A DNA stretch of 64,000 bases from Ianthella basta (taxonomy: Eukaryota > Porifera > Demospongiae > Verongiida > Ianthellidae). The DNA is taken from assembly GCA_964019415.1 (NCBI GenBank), contig OZ025869.1:3970765-4034764 (forward strand), read 5' to 3'. The notes below the pieces were generated by a model. That model was not told where the DNA came from and made no database searches. It saw nothing but the letters and a program-made list of their open reading frames with translations. The translations under genes were made by a program, and so were the position numbers. This document shows positions 11,421-22,427 of the stretch, piece by piece; the stretch's first letter is position 1, and each line of letters starts with the position of its first letter.

Positions 11421-11889
11421 ACATGCTGCTGGTAAGTGCAGACTTACAACATTCTGTACACTAACGCTTTCTGGCTTCTTACAAATAGTACGCTTCTTAA
11501 CCTGGCATCAGGAGGATATGTGTCTTCATCTCCAACATGTTTTGCACATGCATACTGGATTGCTACCTGAAGCAGGTCCCCCTCTGTAATAGCCTCTTCC
11601 TCTTGCAGTTGTACTTGCGGTTGTATTGAATAATCAGATCTTTCCTCCATCGTATATAGCTCGAAAGCGAATAGATATTGCTACAAAATCGTTGCAAAAT
11701 TGCCAGATTGACCCTAACCACCCTATCTAAGCTCAGGAGTGACAGCAGCTGTTCGTATCATGGTGGCCACTTCTGGGTACACTCTTGCTCAGCCTGTCTT
11801 GCACCATTTCCTCCTCATTTGAACAGGCCTACCTCTTCCAAAACTGCCTTCCCCTTGCCTGCTGCTGTTCTTTTCACATGTTTCTGGTG

Positions 11890-12725
11890 TGTGCATGTAT
11901 CACATCATCATCTTATGCATTCAATAATTATTACCTTCTTGTCTCTGGCATCGGGTGCTACTTCGACCTCATCTTCTGCCAATGGCTTTATTCTTCCTCT
12001 GTTCATGCTGCATTTTGGATGTGTGTTTCTTCTCAATTGGGTTATTGTTATCCTCTTTTGCCTTCTCCCTACATCAATTCCCAAGTACAGCTTTGCTGTC
12101 AGAATGTGGTATCACTCATTCTTGGCTGGACTTTAACCAAGAAAGCCTTCACCTTGGGATTATAGCCACAATGGCTGCTGATCAAATGATCATTTGTGCC
12201 CTGGCAATTTGGCTTGCTGGCACTATATCTTGGGGAATTCATGGACATTGTGTGGAGCATTTTCTTCACTCTTGTCCTCTGCCAGCTCTTCAGGTTTGTC
12301 AGTGCACTGCTTCTGCACATTTGTGTGAGCCTCTCTGCTATCTCTTGAGGTGGGAAGCAATGCTCCAAGTCCATATAGCTTCCATACAAATTGCCATTCC
12401 TTGAAACTGTGACATATTGCCCAAGTCCTGGAACCAATCATCTCTGCAGTTCATTCTTGAAGTAGCACTGTAAGTAGTACCATCCGAGTGGCATTGAATC
12501 AGGGTTAGATATCCATCAGCTTTCCAGTCGTCTGTAACTGTAACAGACAGTTTTGAATCATTAATTTCAGTTTGTTTGTTTTACACTTTGTACATGTGTC
12601 ATGTACTATATTATTATAATTCTAACAAATTGTATTCATGTATGTATTATCTGATCATGTGTCAGAGAATGAATACACGATATTTTATACGCCGCATACT
12701 ATCTATGCATAAACTATAAGCATGT
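11890..12725. repeat. Module M2 (copies at 23,612-24,440 and 59,660-60,365)
   Basis: All three share the segment around TTGGCTTGCTGGCACT/CTTGGGGAATTCATGGAC and the flanking A/T-rich tract. On the minus strand the best frames read MDLEHCFPPQEIAERLTQMC plus an acidic tail (ELAEDESEENAD) and, farther on, a Lys/Arg-rich segment (GRRRKRITMTQLRRNT). The longest frame is 201 codons at 23,967-24,572. I do not recognise the protein. Each copy has different small deletions. In A and C the module follows the integrase region on the same strand, so it may be an upstream exon of the integrase gene. Confidence 0.6.
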
Positions 12726-12732
12726 ATACTGA

Positions 12733-13160
12733 CTGTACTGATTAGAAATACTGTGTACCATGGTAAGCGCACGTAGCGTGCACCTACCTGCAGAGTACGT
12801 GTGGGTGCGCGCGGATAAACGCAAATTTAACACAAAGATGACGTCACAATGGTGTAAAATGGCCGCTGATATGTACGTAAACAAATTAAACGAAGTGAGA
12901 AATCCCACCTTATATCGAACGAAAGTGAGACAACTATGCCGAGTCATCAATCATCCTATCTGAGGGAACGAATCATTGCTTTGTGGGAGAAGAAGGGAAG
13001 GAAGTTTCAGAAATTGTGACGACTTTGGTATCCGAAGGGAAAAGAACTTCGCGTGCTACTGTCCGGAGATGGGTGTTTCGCTGGATAACCAATCGTGGTT
13101 TGAGGGATAGACATCGTTCTGGACACACCTTCTTACTCCTATACCGCGTATAGGAGTAAC
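12733..13160 (+). pseudogene. Tc1-like element 5' end with frameshifted HTH
   Basis: The left end CTGTACTGATTAGAAATACT (12,733 on) resembles the TIR at 30,438. The leader shares GTAAAATGGC and TATCGAACGAAAGT with the copy B insertion. The coding start is ATG 12,937 (PSHQSSYLRERIIALWEKK). The frame then slips by one or two bases in the GGAAGGAAG stretch and goes on in another frame as VSEIVTTLVSEGKRTSRAT and VRRWVFRW, a Tc1-type helix-turn-helix. A perfect palindrome (13,133-13,159) directly follows and transposase similarity ends there. No right TIR was found. Confidence 0.65.
13133..13159. repeat. Perfect 27-bp palindrome
   Basis: TTACTCCTATAC, then CGC, then GTATAGGAGTAA: 12 perfectly paired bases around a 3-base centre. 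It sits at the point where Tc1-like coding ends. It could be a very short foldback insertion, a protein-binding dyad, or a scar of hairpin-mediated deletion. Confidence 0.95.
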
Positions 13161-13574
13161 GACAGCCTTGTCTCTAGCTTGCAAGTAGTGCCGATATTTC
13201 TAGCTGGATGTTCAGTTGAATGCTCATGCAAGCAAAGTAAGTCCAAATTTCGCACTTCTTATTTCAAGATTGCCATCACTACAAAAACAAAGAAACTAGT
13301 TTACACCACGATGAGTGTCAAATCACGTTTTAGGAGACTCACAGAAACATGTGCTTCACTTCTTTGCGCAGAGCTTGCACACGTGCATGCATGTATTGGG
13401 TTGTGCAGAAGTTGAGCGAGACTACTTCACATCACCAGCTATCATGTACATTGTGTGACCATGGTCAGAAATTTATACCAGTGGTTAGACATCAATACAG
13501 ATTACATAATAACTCGGAATAGGTCGGTCTGGTCCGAATTGGTCCAAAGAATATAGCCGACCCCTGTGCAAGAC

Positions 13575-14125
13575 AGAAACTGGTGTGTGGAGAGCAGGGT
13601 ATGCTGAGCAGTGCGGTGGAGCTCACTTAGTTTCTAATGCACATCACGAAGGACCTCAGGATGGTATAAACGACACCACTAAATGGCCATGTATCCTCCT
13701 TGCACACTTTAAACCCTCTCTGTAGCTTGGGTGAAGGAAGCCTCACCAGCAGACTGTGAAGCTGCTTGGACACTGCTCGGCCTCCACATCACCAGCCAAG
13801 AGTAAAAGTGTTCGCAGGAAGAAATAGGAATGAAGTGACACAAATGATTCTGACAAGGAGGGCGAAATGCCTTGCGAATGCAAGGCAGGAACTGGAATCC
13901 TTGAACTGTGGGGAGAGCAAGGGAAATAGCTGCAGGGTATGCAGAGCAGTGTGGTGGAGCTTACTTACCCTACCTAATGTGGCTCACACAGGACCTTGGG
14001 ATGGTAAACGACATCACTAAATGACCATGTACTTTCCTTGCACACTTTAATTCTCTCCGTAGCTTCAGGGAAGGAAATTTCACCAGCAGACTGCACAGTT
14101 GCTTTGACACAGCTCAACACTTGTA
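13575..14125. repeat. Tandem duplication, about 337-bp period
   Basis: The stretch from about 13,590 (CAGGGTATGCTGAGCAGTG) to 13,780 recurs at about 13,925-14,115 with many substitutions. It includes ACTAAATG-CCATGTA, CCTTGCACACTTTAA and CACCAGCAGACTG. The divergence makes this an old duplication. No convincing gene is seen. Confidence 0.75.
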
Positions 14126-14189
14126 CCTGCAAAATAAACTGCATCAGGTTAGCATTAACTATTAATTAAAACTATAATGTTTGGTCCCC

Positions 14190-14290
14190 TCACACCCAGA
14201 ATGATATTGATAAGTTCAAACGTGTCCAGAAAAGGGCATGCCGCTCATTGGATCTGCTCTACAGGATACTTGAGAACTGGAAATGTTTTA
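14190..14290 (+). pseudogene. LINE reverse-transcriptase 3' fragment
   Basis: One frame reads NDIDKFKRVQKRACRSLDLLYR, resembling the thumb region of CR1/Jockey-type LINE reverse transcriptases (family pattern: DI-KLERVQRRATR). It is only about 30 codons long. No other LINE parts are adjacent, so this is a small relic. Confidence 0.4.
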
Positions 14291-14554
14291 TACCTTTCAC
14301 ACTCCTTTCTTATGGCTAGCATGTTATACTCTTTACCTATCTATACACCCTTTGCCAACAGCACAACTTATGATACCTATATATACTTCCGTATCATGCA
14401 CACCCCTTATGAACATCTATAGCTATCACACCCTGAACCTAACCCCAAATTTAGCATTGCAAGTAAACACATTAACAGTATATGCAAGGTTTACTCTTAT
14501 CTTTAGTTGTTCACTTCTATGCACACCGAAGGGTATCCTGAATCTGATGGAAAC

Positions 14555-14640
14555 AGGTCAGCATGATAAAACATGCATACCGATTGAAGTTGGTTTGTGG
14601 CATGCAGTAGTGCAACTGTTAGTACTAGAATGGCCTGCAG
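14555..14640. mobile_element. Short Helitron-like relic shared with 44,850-44,930
   Basis: The stretch CATGATAAAACATGCATACC through GGCATGCAGTAGTGC is similar, in reverse complement, to the start of the Helitron-like region at 44,850-44,930 (HAYQLMLAYGMQ in that frame). It is too short to classify on its own. Confidence 0.35.
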
Positions 14641-15187
14641 TTAAGAAGGCAATTGGCCACATCATTGTTACCTTCCTTGCCTTGCGTCAAGCTGCACTGG
14701 GAGCTGACTGCCCATCATCATGCTAGGCCCCACCACTTAATCAGGACAACAAGTGAATGATGGAAATTAAGAGTTAAATACGTCAGCCATTTCTGTTGCT
14801 CAAATAAGTATGATCATGACATCTGTCACACCCGATGGAACCGAAGAGCAACACAAAGGCATACCTGTTAAGCAACAACAGGTACATAAAAAAATACAAA
14901 ACTGAGGACACCAATCTCTCAACTGTCCCTCGTATCACTCCTCAACCACCCACTCATCACATACCCAACCACTCACAACTCAGTCATCTACTCACCCACT
15001 CTGCCCTTGCCTCACACACACACACATGATCTCTAACCATTATTGTACATAGCCTCAACCATTCACTTGCGTGTCGTCTACTACACATGCAAGCATGCCC
15101 CAGTCCCCATCCCAGAACATGCACATGAAATTCTGAACAAGCACTTTGACAACCCATGTATAATCTCTAATGATGCACACTAACTAA

Positions 15188-16060
15188 CCCTTTAGTGCCC
15201 AATGACACCTAAAAGGTGTCATAAGGTGTCATAGACGGATGAGCACAATACGAGCCACTTTTCTCCCGCTACAAAAGCCCGCCAGGTGCACCCTTTTCAG
15301 AGTAGACATAGACGTAGCAGTAGCAAAGCTTTTGCTTGGCGAAACAACCTAGACTTTTGAGGCAGTTGAGACACCTAGTGAATTGGCAAGCCTGAGGTGA
15401 GAGTATACACACCTCAGAAACACAACACTGCACCTTTCTTTCCACTTACAGTTCACAAAACATCAGTTGGCGTTTGACATTTGCCTCCATCCAGATACAG
15501 CCTTTCCCCCACCCCATGGGTGCACAAGTCAGCATCCCCAACATTGTTAAAGATGTGTTCTTCCTCTTCTTCACTTCCTCCTACCTCCTTCCTTGAGCAC
15601 ATTGTGAAGGAAAGCATTGCATATCCAGCAGAGATGATGGGGGAAGCATTCGAAAGGTGGCAGCCATACACAGTGGATGACCTGTGTGCATGCATGGGGT
15701 GTATGATCCTAATGGGTATGGTGAAGCTGCCAACAATTAGGGACTACTGGAAAAAGGATGCAACGTCCCACTACTCACCTGTGGCAAGCAAAATATCACA
15801 AACAATTCTATGACCTCCACCGATAACTGCACATTGCAGACAACAGGACTCTCACACCTCCAGGAAGTCCTGGATATGAAAAACTTGGCAAAGTTGCACC
15901 GATTATAAAGATGATTGGTGACCACTTTGCTGCAGTATGCCTACCAAGCCTCGCAGTCAGCATCGATGAAGCCATGATCCCTTTCAAAGGCAGATCTGCC
16001 CTGAAACAGTACATGCCCAAAATCCCATCAAATTACATTCAGTTATCTGCGAATCTAACA
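15188..16060 (+). mobile_element. piggyBac-like element, 5' part with transposase remnant
   Basis: The end is CTAA followed by CCCTTTAGTGCCCAATG at 15,188; CCC next to a TTAA-like site is typical of piggyBac. Just inside lies a small GACACC/GGTGTC hairpin. The transposase frame from about 15,610 reads VKESIAYPAEMMGEAFERW, CMILMGMVKLPTIRDYW and, after a TAA near 15,824, AVSIDEAMIPFKGRSALKQY, with the first catalytic Asp in SIDEAM. Similarity ends at about 16,045, where a repeat also found at 62,801 begins, so most of the DDE domain is lost. The upstream frame 15,481-15,600 may be the N-terminal region. Confidence 0.72.
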
Positions 16061-16063
16061 ATT

Positions 16064-16300
16064 ACATGCCTTTCTCTCTCTCTCTTTTACTGACCATCCA
16101 TAAATTCAATGTGCAGGGGCCAACGTATACTTTTAAATCCTGTTATACTCTTACTACTCAAGACTGTATAATTCATGTATTACCATTGTTATTAACAGCT
16201 GCCATATTATTCTCATTGTTATTAACATCATGCATTTATATTTCTCAACAATATCTGTGCTAAATGCACATTTACAATCATTGAAACATATGCACTTGTC
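16064..16300. repeat. A/T-rich repeat shared with 62,801-63,050
   Basis: CCTTTCTCTCTCTCTC, then ACCATCCATAAATT, ATTCATGTATT and ATTGTTATTAACATCAT are in both places. The pyrimidine run also appears at 35,895. This module follows the piggyBac-like coding part at 16.06 kb and an exon-like acidic frame at 62.44 kb, so it may be piggyBac-internal noncoding sequence. Confidence 0.75.
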
Positions 16301-16482
16301 AGACACACCACTAACTGCTTAAGTACAATACATGCATTTACAAAGAATATTTACTGGAATAAAGAGAACCACGGAACCCACAGTCGCCAGAGTAGCTAGT
16401 GTTCTATGAGCTATGTAGGTAGTTTGCTACAGTGAACCACATGTGGGTGAGGTTCTGAAGAGCATTTAGAAGGGTTACTGTT

Positions 16483-16557
16483 AGTCTCGCATAGCCAGAC
16501 CACTTCTCCCTTCTGTCTTTATTTTATGACGTCACAGTTAGGGAAAAGGGTCTGGTA
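16483..16557. repeat. Foldback AGTCTCGCATAGCCAGACC...GGTCTGG (also at 63,916-63,991)
   Basis: CCAGACC with a following TCTCCC pairs with GGGAAAAGGGTCTGG about 40 bp later. The larger region 16,313-16,550 is repeated at 63,763-63,985, ending next to the RecQ start here and at the window edge there. Related AGTCTCG-AGCCAGACC ends are, as far as I recall, common in invertebrate DNA transposons. It probably marks the end of a mobile element containing the helicase. Confidence 0.6.
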
Positions 16558-16577
16558 ACTAGCTGATTGTGGCCTCA

Positions 16578-18640
16578 ATGGGGTTTTCCGGGTTGAAGCC
16601 TAAACAAATTGAGGCTGTCTCTGCCTTAATTCGTGGTGAAGACGTGTTTGTTTCTCTCCTGACAGCTTATGGAAAAAGCCTCATCAACGGCATACTTCCC
16701 TCTCTGTTTGACCTCATACGAAGGAAGCAGTCAAGCATTGCTATTGTAGTCAGCCCACTGGTAGCTCTAATGCGGGACCAGCAGCATTCTTTCACAGCAA
16801 TGGGACTTAAATTCCAGTTTTTGGATGATTTGCAGTCAAAGAAGCAGTACATGATTAGGAGAGAAAGTCAGCTGGTGATACTGAGCCCAGAGAACATATT
16901 TCACAAAACTGGCTTGAGGGACATGCTGCTATTGCCCGTTTACCAGGAAAATCTTGTTGCTTTTGTGATCAACGAAGCACATTGCATCAAGACATGGTGA
17001 GTGGGTGTCAGTTTTTTATCCGCACATGCATTGTAACTGTTATGCATGAGCACTACTACTTGAGGTTACTTGTATACATACACGCACTTGATAATTATGG
17101 TGTTGTGCTGCTTACTTACATGCAATGTTGTTTCCTGATGCATATAGGGGTAGTTTCCACCAATCGTTTCAGCACCTAGGAAATTTGTGCAGTCTATTGC
17201 CACCACACGTAAATGTTCTGGCATGCACTGCTACAGCAACGCACTGCATATTGAGGGAGGTTACCACAGTGCTGTCACTTAAACATCCAGCCATAATTGC
17301 TGAAGATCCCAACAGGGCCTATATAATGTACAGTATCACACAGAAGAAAGACGTGGACGAGATTGCTACTGACATTGTAAACAAATTTCTTTGCTTTCCA
17401 AAAACAATTAAAATCCAAAGACAATTGTGTTCTGCCAAAGGTTATAGTCAAGACCTCTAACTCGTTCTCTGTATAATAACTTATAATAATTTGTCTAAAT
17501 CACCCTATTTTGGATTTGGATTTGGAGTCATATACAGCCTGGGTAGACCTTTAGCCAACATGGATACTTTTTAAGGTACCCAGAAATCATACTACAGACA
17601 TGTAATGGCGACAAAATAATGGATGAAGAATGAATGATATTGGCAATTAACTTGTGGATGGAAAACAGATGGCATAATATGATAGAAGTAGGCTTGCTAG
17701 CTACAGATATGTCTGGCAGAAGCTTAAGCAGTCAATCACATGCAGGTTAGACCCATATGGTTACATAGCCAGCTAGCCGCGTGGATCGTCTATGCGTGGA
17801 TGCACAGCAGGTATTGTAGCTTGGAGCGCTTACCCAGAACAGAGGCCTCTAGTCCTGCGTCTGCTAGAACATGATGGGTATCCTTCCTTCTCCAAGACGT
17901 CACAGAAGTAGTCGAAGTCCTTATTCTCCTTCCTCACTAGAATGTCGATTAACTCATTCACTTGGTCCACAGTGCCGCCAGTGCATTTGGCCTTGATCTT
18001 ATCACTCTCCACCTCAGCGAAGAAACCACCTACATCAATGTGTACGCTCGGTAGAAAGTCGCTGACTGTTGTTCCTTCCTGAGGCCAGGGTGACATTGCT
18101 GCAAGGCCTTCTTCCTGGAGTTGTCTATGGTAGGGGTGGGGGACACCAGAAACACTTGACTTGGCATGACCCTATACCCAAATTGATGTACCACATGTGT
18201 GCAGTTGTAAGTTTCTCTATTTCTACAGGATCAACACTTATGGCATTACATACCACAACTTAAAGAAAATGACAAAGGACCATTTTTTGATCCCCCTTCT
18301 GAAGAGGATAGACCAAACAATTGGTGAATACTTTTGCATTACCAGAATGAACGGTAATTGTGGTTAGTCATTTGGCAACATACTATATTTCAGAATTGCA
18401 GAGATTTACACACACAGCTCGACTGATAAAACAAAGAGGAGAGTTCTGGAGAATTCCTAAAAGCAGCAGGCCACTTTACGTATGGTAATTGCTACAGAGG
18501 CATTTGGCATGGGGTTGGACATCCGGGATATGACACAGGTGCTACACATTGGCTGCCCTTCAGAGATCGAACATTATGTGCAGGAGACAGGAAGAGGGGG
18601 CGGTGCAACAAAGGCCATTCTTATTCTGAAGACAACAAAG
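16578..18640 (+). pseudogene. RecQ-like DNA helicase remnant
   Basis: Exon 1 (16,578-16,996) reads LKPKQIEAV (Q motif), a Walker A region TAYGKSL (GYGKS expected) and IVVSPLVALMRDQ (Ia). The Walker B box reads INEAHC (DEAH expected; AAC at 16,971-16,973). The donor GTGAGT at 16,997 and acceptor ATAG at 17,147 join it in phase to exon 2 (17,148 on: WGSFHQSFQHL, then ACTATAT, motif III). A later piece (18,425-18,640) has VIATEAFGMGLDI (V) and QETGRGGG (VI, GRAGR expected), after an in-frame TAA. RecQ proteins unwind DNA 3' to 5' with ATP. Altered catalytic residues plus a stop make this inactive. RecQ-like genes of this kind are often multicopy in invertebrates. Confidence 0.78.
17830..18096 (-). 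CDS. CARD-domain exon, antisense within the helicase remnant
   Basis: The minus frame of 88 codons reads FLPSVHIDVGGFFAEVESDKIKA (cut here), GGTVDQVNELIDILVRK and FDYFCDVLEKEGYPS. The spacing and hydrophobic pattern match helices 2-6 of a CARD death-fold domain (family pattern: DQV-LLDIL--KG--AF--FL-AL---GY). CARDs mediate homotypic assembly in innate immunity and cell death. Helix 1 would lie upstream in another exon. The frame has no internal stop and is followed by an Arg-rich end. It lies between helicase exons 2 and 3 on the opposite strand, so it is either an inserted host-gene piece or part of an overlapping gene. Confidence 0.55.
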   Translation of the reverse strand: MSPWPQEGTTVSDFLPSVHIDVGGFFAEVESDKIKAKCTGGTVDQVNELIDILVRKENKDFDYFCDVLEKEGYPSCSSRRRTRGLCSG

Positions 18641-18959
18641 CATACATCAAAAGAAATGAGGACGTATATTTCTACTGAGGGACGTGCTATGCTATTCATG
18701 ATTTTATATGTACTTTTTATCACATGCATGTTTGAGGATGTATTTGCTGTGATCTGTGTGCACAAAACTGTCAATGTGGTAACTGTAACAATAACATTAT
18801 GTCAGAAAGATACGTTTACTGAGATTGCAAAATCAATGTTCTTGCGCGAAACTTGCAGAGCCCAACATGCTTTCTGGCACAAAACTTTGCTACAATGTCC
18901 TTGGCCTTCTTTGCTGAAGAATGCACACCTGATGGTGATCCCTAGCCTGTTTGTTTGAG

Positions 18960-19615
18960 AAATGATTCCAAAACAGTGTAAAACTGACCAAGACACTGAG
19001 ACAGTCTGTGATCAGCTGCTGTTGTCGTGTTTGAGCCCAGACCGTCAATGATATCCTTCATGTACCAACGATTTGAAAGTAGAATATTAAGTTACTATAG
19101 AGACACTGCAGTCACCCATAGTGCATATATATGAACTGCGTGCTCAAGTATAATTAATACACTAGTAGGGCGCCCGCCTTCGGCAGGCTTCAGTTTTGGT
19201 GAGTTGCACAACAGCAAGTCGGGCTATAACGACGGCCGAGTTTAAATTCGATCATTGGACAACAGTGATTCACTAACTGCCAATAACCGGAAGTCAATGA
19301 GCAGTCATGAGTGAGTTGGCGCGTAACCACAGATGACACCTTTTGGCATCATGTTCGACTTGCGTGAATTTCGAGCATTATCTCAACCGAGGAGCCTCCG
19401 AATGGAACATTGCTTTCAGTGTACCCACGCTAGTGCCAGAGCTTTCTGGCAATGCCTTCACCTGGTCTCCAGGTTGCGCCTGTTGCGCACAAGCTGCTTC
19501 TGAAGAGTCCGTGAATTTTTCAGGCGTCTTCATCGACTTGCACTGATAACAACGCAGTGAAAGCGACTATTACTATGAATACTTCAAATAAACCTAATTC
19601 AATGAACAATCAGCC
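18960..19615. other. Stretch without a recognisable gene
   Basis: Unique-looking sequence between the helicase and copy D. It has a GC-rich hairpin (GCCTTCGGC, near 19,178). A 67-codon frame (+, 19,343-19,546) has a Cys/Ala-rich middle (PGCACCAQAA), but I cannot support it as a gene. Confidence 0.5.
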
Positions 19616-19639
19616 ACAATATTATAGTGCAGTGGCAAT

Positions 19640-20830
19640 TAATAACAGGTAAGTTAGTCAGTACTTCCAAGATCTGATGACTGTTGCAAGCACCAGTATA
19701 GATTACTTGCTGCAATGGTTTCTGCTGCCTGTATAGACTGAATTTTAGCTGCTATTGAGTGCACACTCCTAGCACACAAAGCATCTTGTATCCTTCAATG
19801 TACACTCAGCTTCCTTTGCCACTGCATTAAATAGAGGCAACACTTCTTGTGCGTGTGTTGCTACTTTTAGTATCTGTCCCAGTGCAAAGTTTTCTAGCAC
19901 TGTTCACGTGCCAGTCTACACCTTCTCTTGGCGATCAAGAGCAAACCTATTACTGGATAGAATGTCCACATGTTGTAGTTCACTGTAGTTTCTCTTTCTA
20001 GATGCAGCAGGACTGAGCACCATTCTTGCCCTATTTGGGTTCTTACAACATTCACAATCAGGGGCATCTACACTTGTACTTGGTGCTTTTGCTAATAGCT
20101 GTGCAAGAAATTACATTGTATTCCTTTTTATTTACTCCACAGCAACAGAAGCTGGCTGGTGATTCCTTCTGCTGTTCTACTTTTGCTACCCCGTCATAGT
20201 GCCCTGCGCCAGCACCACTGTAAGCTATGTATAGATTGATGGCATCTGGTATTACTTTGGAGCACTTCTGAGGCACCATGACAGGTTCATGGCGAAAAGG
20301 GGTTAGCACACAGAGCATCACTTATAATGCATTTGCCATGGCTGGTCACCAAAGTCGCTGTCATGGTACCTGTTGTTTTCAAAGTTTTGAGCTTCAACAG
20401 TGTAAGATACCAACTTTGTCAGGTGATGACGTAATGTCATAACCCACATTACTCAGCAGTGAACCAAAGTTAGGATTGCATTTCATGGCCTCCTCTATTG
20501 CTTTGCTGATGGAATGAAAGAAGCAGTTACCATCACCTGGGACAGGAGATGCCTCAAAGCCTAGTGAGGATAAGTTGCTGGTGAGAGTGTCTCTCTATGT
20601 GTTGGGTTTCCTGATATCAATTATCATCCCTGTAAACTGGCCTAATTTTGTCTGATTTTACCCAGTCTGTAATCTTTGTCTGTTTTGTGTCTTGTATATC
20701 TTGAAATTGTGTGTACAATGCGGCATAACAGAGAGCCTGTTGCAGTAATGCAGCTGCCTTGCCTCTGTCATATTCGTCTTGGTCTATGGTTGTCCCTGAG
20801 TGCATGTTCATCATTAGTTCGTCTATTGTG
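19640..20830 (-). pseudogene. OTU cysteine protease remnant (copy D, ancestral frame preserved)
   Basis: A separate, more diverged copy. Cys motif codon 20,523-20,525; His motif codon 20,199-20,201. Here the frame runs unbroken from the Cys motif through the linker (SKAIEEAMK, SSPDKVG) and again from the His motif into the CRCP tail, at exactly the places where A, B and C are frameshifted. It has its own roughly 100-bp deletion between these parts (near 20,400) and lacks part of the CXC tail. It has no MITE next to it: upstream on the minus strand comes a further frame (20,617-20,814) with a helical, charged sequence (EYDRGKAAALLQQAL), probably an earlier exon. Confidence 0.68.
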
Positions 20831-21399
20831 AAATATGTGCCAGTGGTGTTTGGTACAATTCCAAAGTATTAATCAATGTCATCTTTCCCTTAAAGTGTAA
20901 CTTGTTATACTTGTATTGTTACACTTAATAGTGCGTATGCCAGCAGTACACCTATCCTGCTCCTGTTGAAGTGCCTGTTGAGCAACATGTGAAGGTTTTC
21001 GTTTCTGTTTGTGCCACAGCCACGTGGTATGCCTGATAGGCAGCCGTGGCGAATGTGTACCAAGAGATTTACTATTTCATTCAAAGCAGACTGTTATTAG
21101 ATCATCACTGATTTCCAGCCATTTTATAACTCAGCTCTGAATGTTTGCTTCGATTATGGAAGGTGAGAGTGTTTCCATCTTCCTGTCATCTCCCTTGTCC
21201 TGTGCATCTCAAAGTGTTTGTGCAAAGTCAGACAAGCAGGTGTTGCATCTACAGGGTCTACTGCATCTACTCCATCTATACAGGGGCTACTCCATCTACA
21301 GTGTCTACTGCATCTACTACTACTCCTGCTACAGCTACTATAATTATTATAGCCAGTACAGCTATTGTTCAGTACCATAGTTACTATAGACAGGTATGA

Positions 21400-22420
21400 T
21401 ATCATCTCTATTTGGTGGCACGGTACATGAGTACCAGCCGCCATTATAGGCCAATGGGTCATCAGACTTCTGCTGTATTTGGGGCTGTAGCTCGCAGGAG
21501 AACAGTTAGGTAAGCTTCCTACTACAAGACTATTACTTAAACATGTTCTAGAAATACTTTGCATTCTTTGGATACACGGCAAAATATAAAGAAGGATGAT
21601 TTCAAGTCTAGCAAACTGAGAGCGTCGAGCGGGCAGACATTTTACAATGTCTGTCAGTGATGGTAATTAGAGTTGTATCTCGCAGAAGAGATGTTATTAG
21701 CTTTTTATTAGTATCACTCTATTAACACATGTTCATGACCACATTTCGTTCAATTCAAAGACGGCAAAATGCCATTAGAGACAATTTAAAGCTTTGTAAA
21801 GAACAACATGACATTTGCAATGACAGAAATATATATATTATATACGAACATGAAGCCATACGAATGCCTAAAAGTGAAAACAATATAGAGGCGCCGAAAA
21901 AGTGATGGCTAGAAGATGGAGGGTGAATGCATACATAGATAGGCAAAAGGAAGGATAGAGTATTTACAATGGAATAGGGATACGATGAGAGAGATGACAA
22001 GATGAGGGACTGATATGTGGTGTGTAAAATTGCATGTGCAGTAAAAGATCTGGTTATTGTAACGATGAGTTCCATGCATGAGCTAATGGAAAACTGGGTG
22101 ATTTCCTACCATAATCTGTTCTGATTTTAGGTAGGACTAAGTGTTTGAAAACTTTGCCTCTGGTGTAGTGATTGTGTGATGGTGCTGTTAAAAGTGAAGA
22201 TAGATAAGGGGTAGATACTGTGGCTGTGGATAGGATTGACTTAGCTAGTCTGATCTGATTGAGGTTATAATACTCTTGTAGTGTTCTCCGGCCAAGGACT
22301 TTTTATGCCAAGGTTTATGAGTGAACCGCAGAAGTATAGTGAATACACAAGGACATGCTCAGTGTCAAAGCTGAGCAAAACCTTCGGTACCTCTTGCTAA
22401 AAATGCTGCCTTGAGTGACA
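21400..22420. other. Stretch without a recognisable gene
   Basis: A/T-rich sequence after the inverted GTA minisatellite. No domain, tandem array or TIR pair stands out. The minus frame at 21,755-22,075 is Ser/Leu/Tyr-rich and looks non-coding. Confidence 0.5.
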
Positions 22421-22427
22421 TCAAGCA

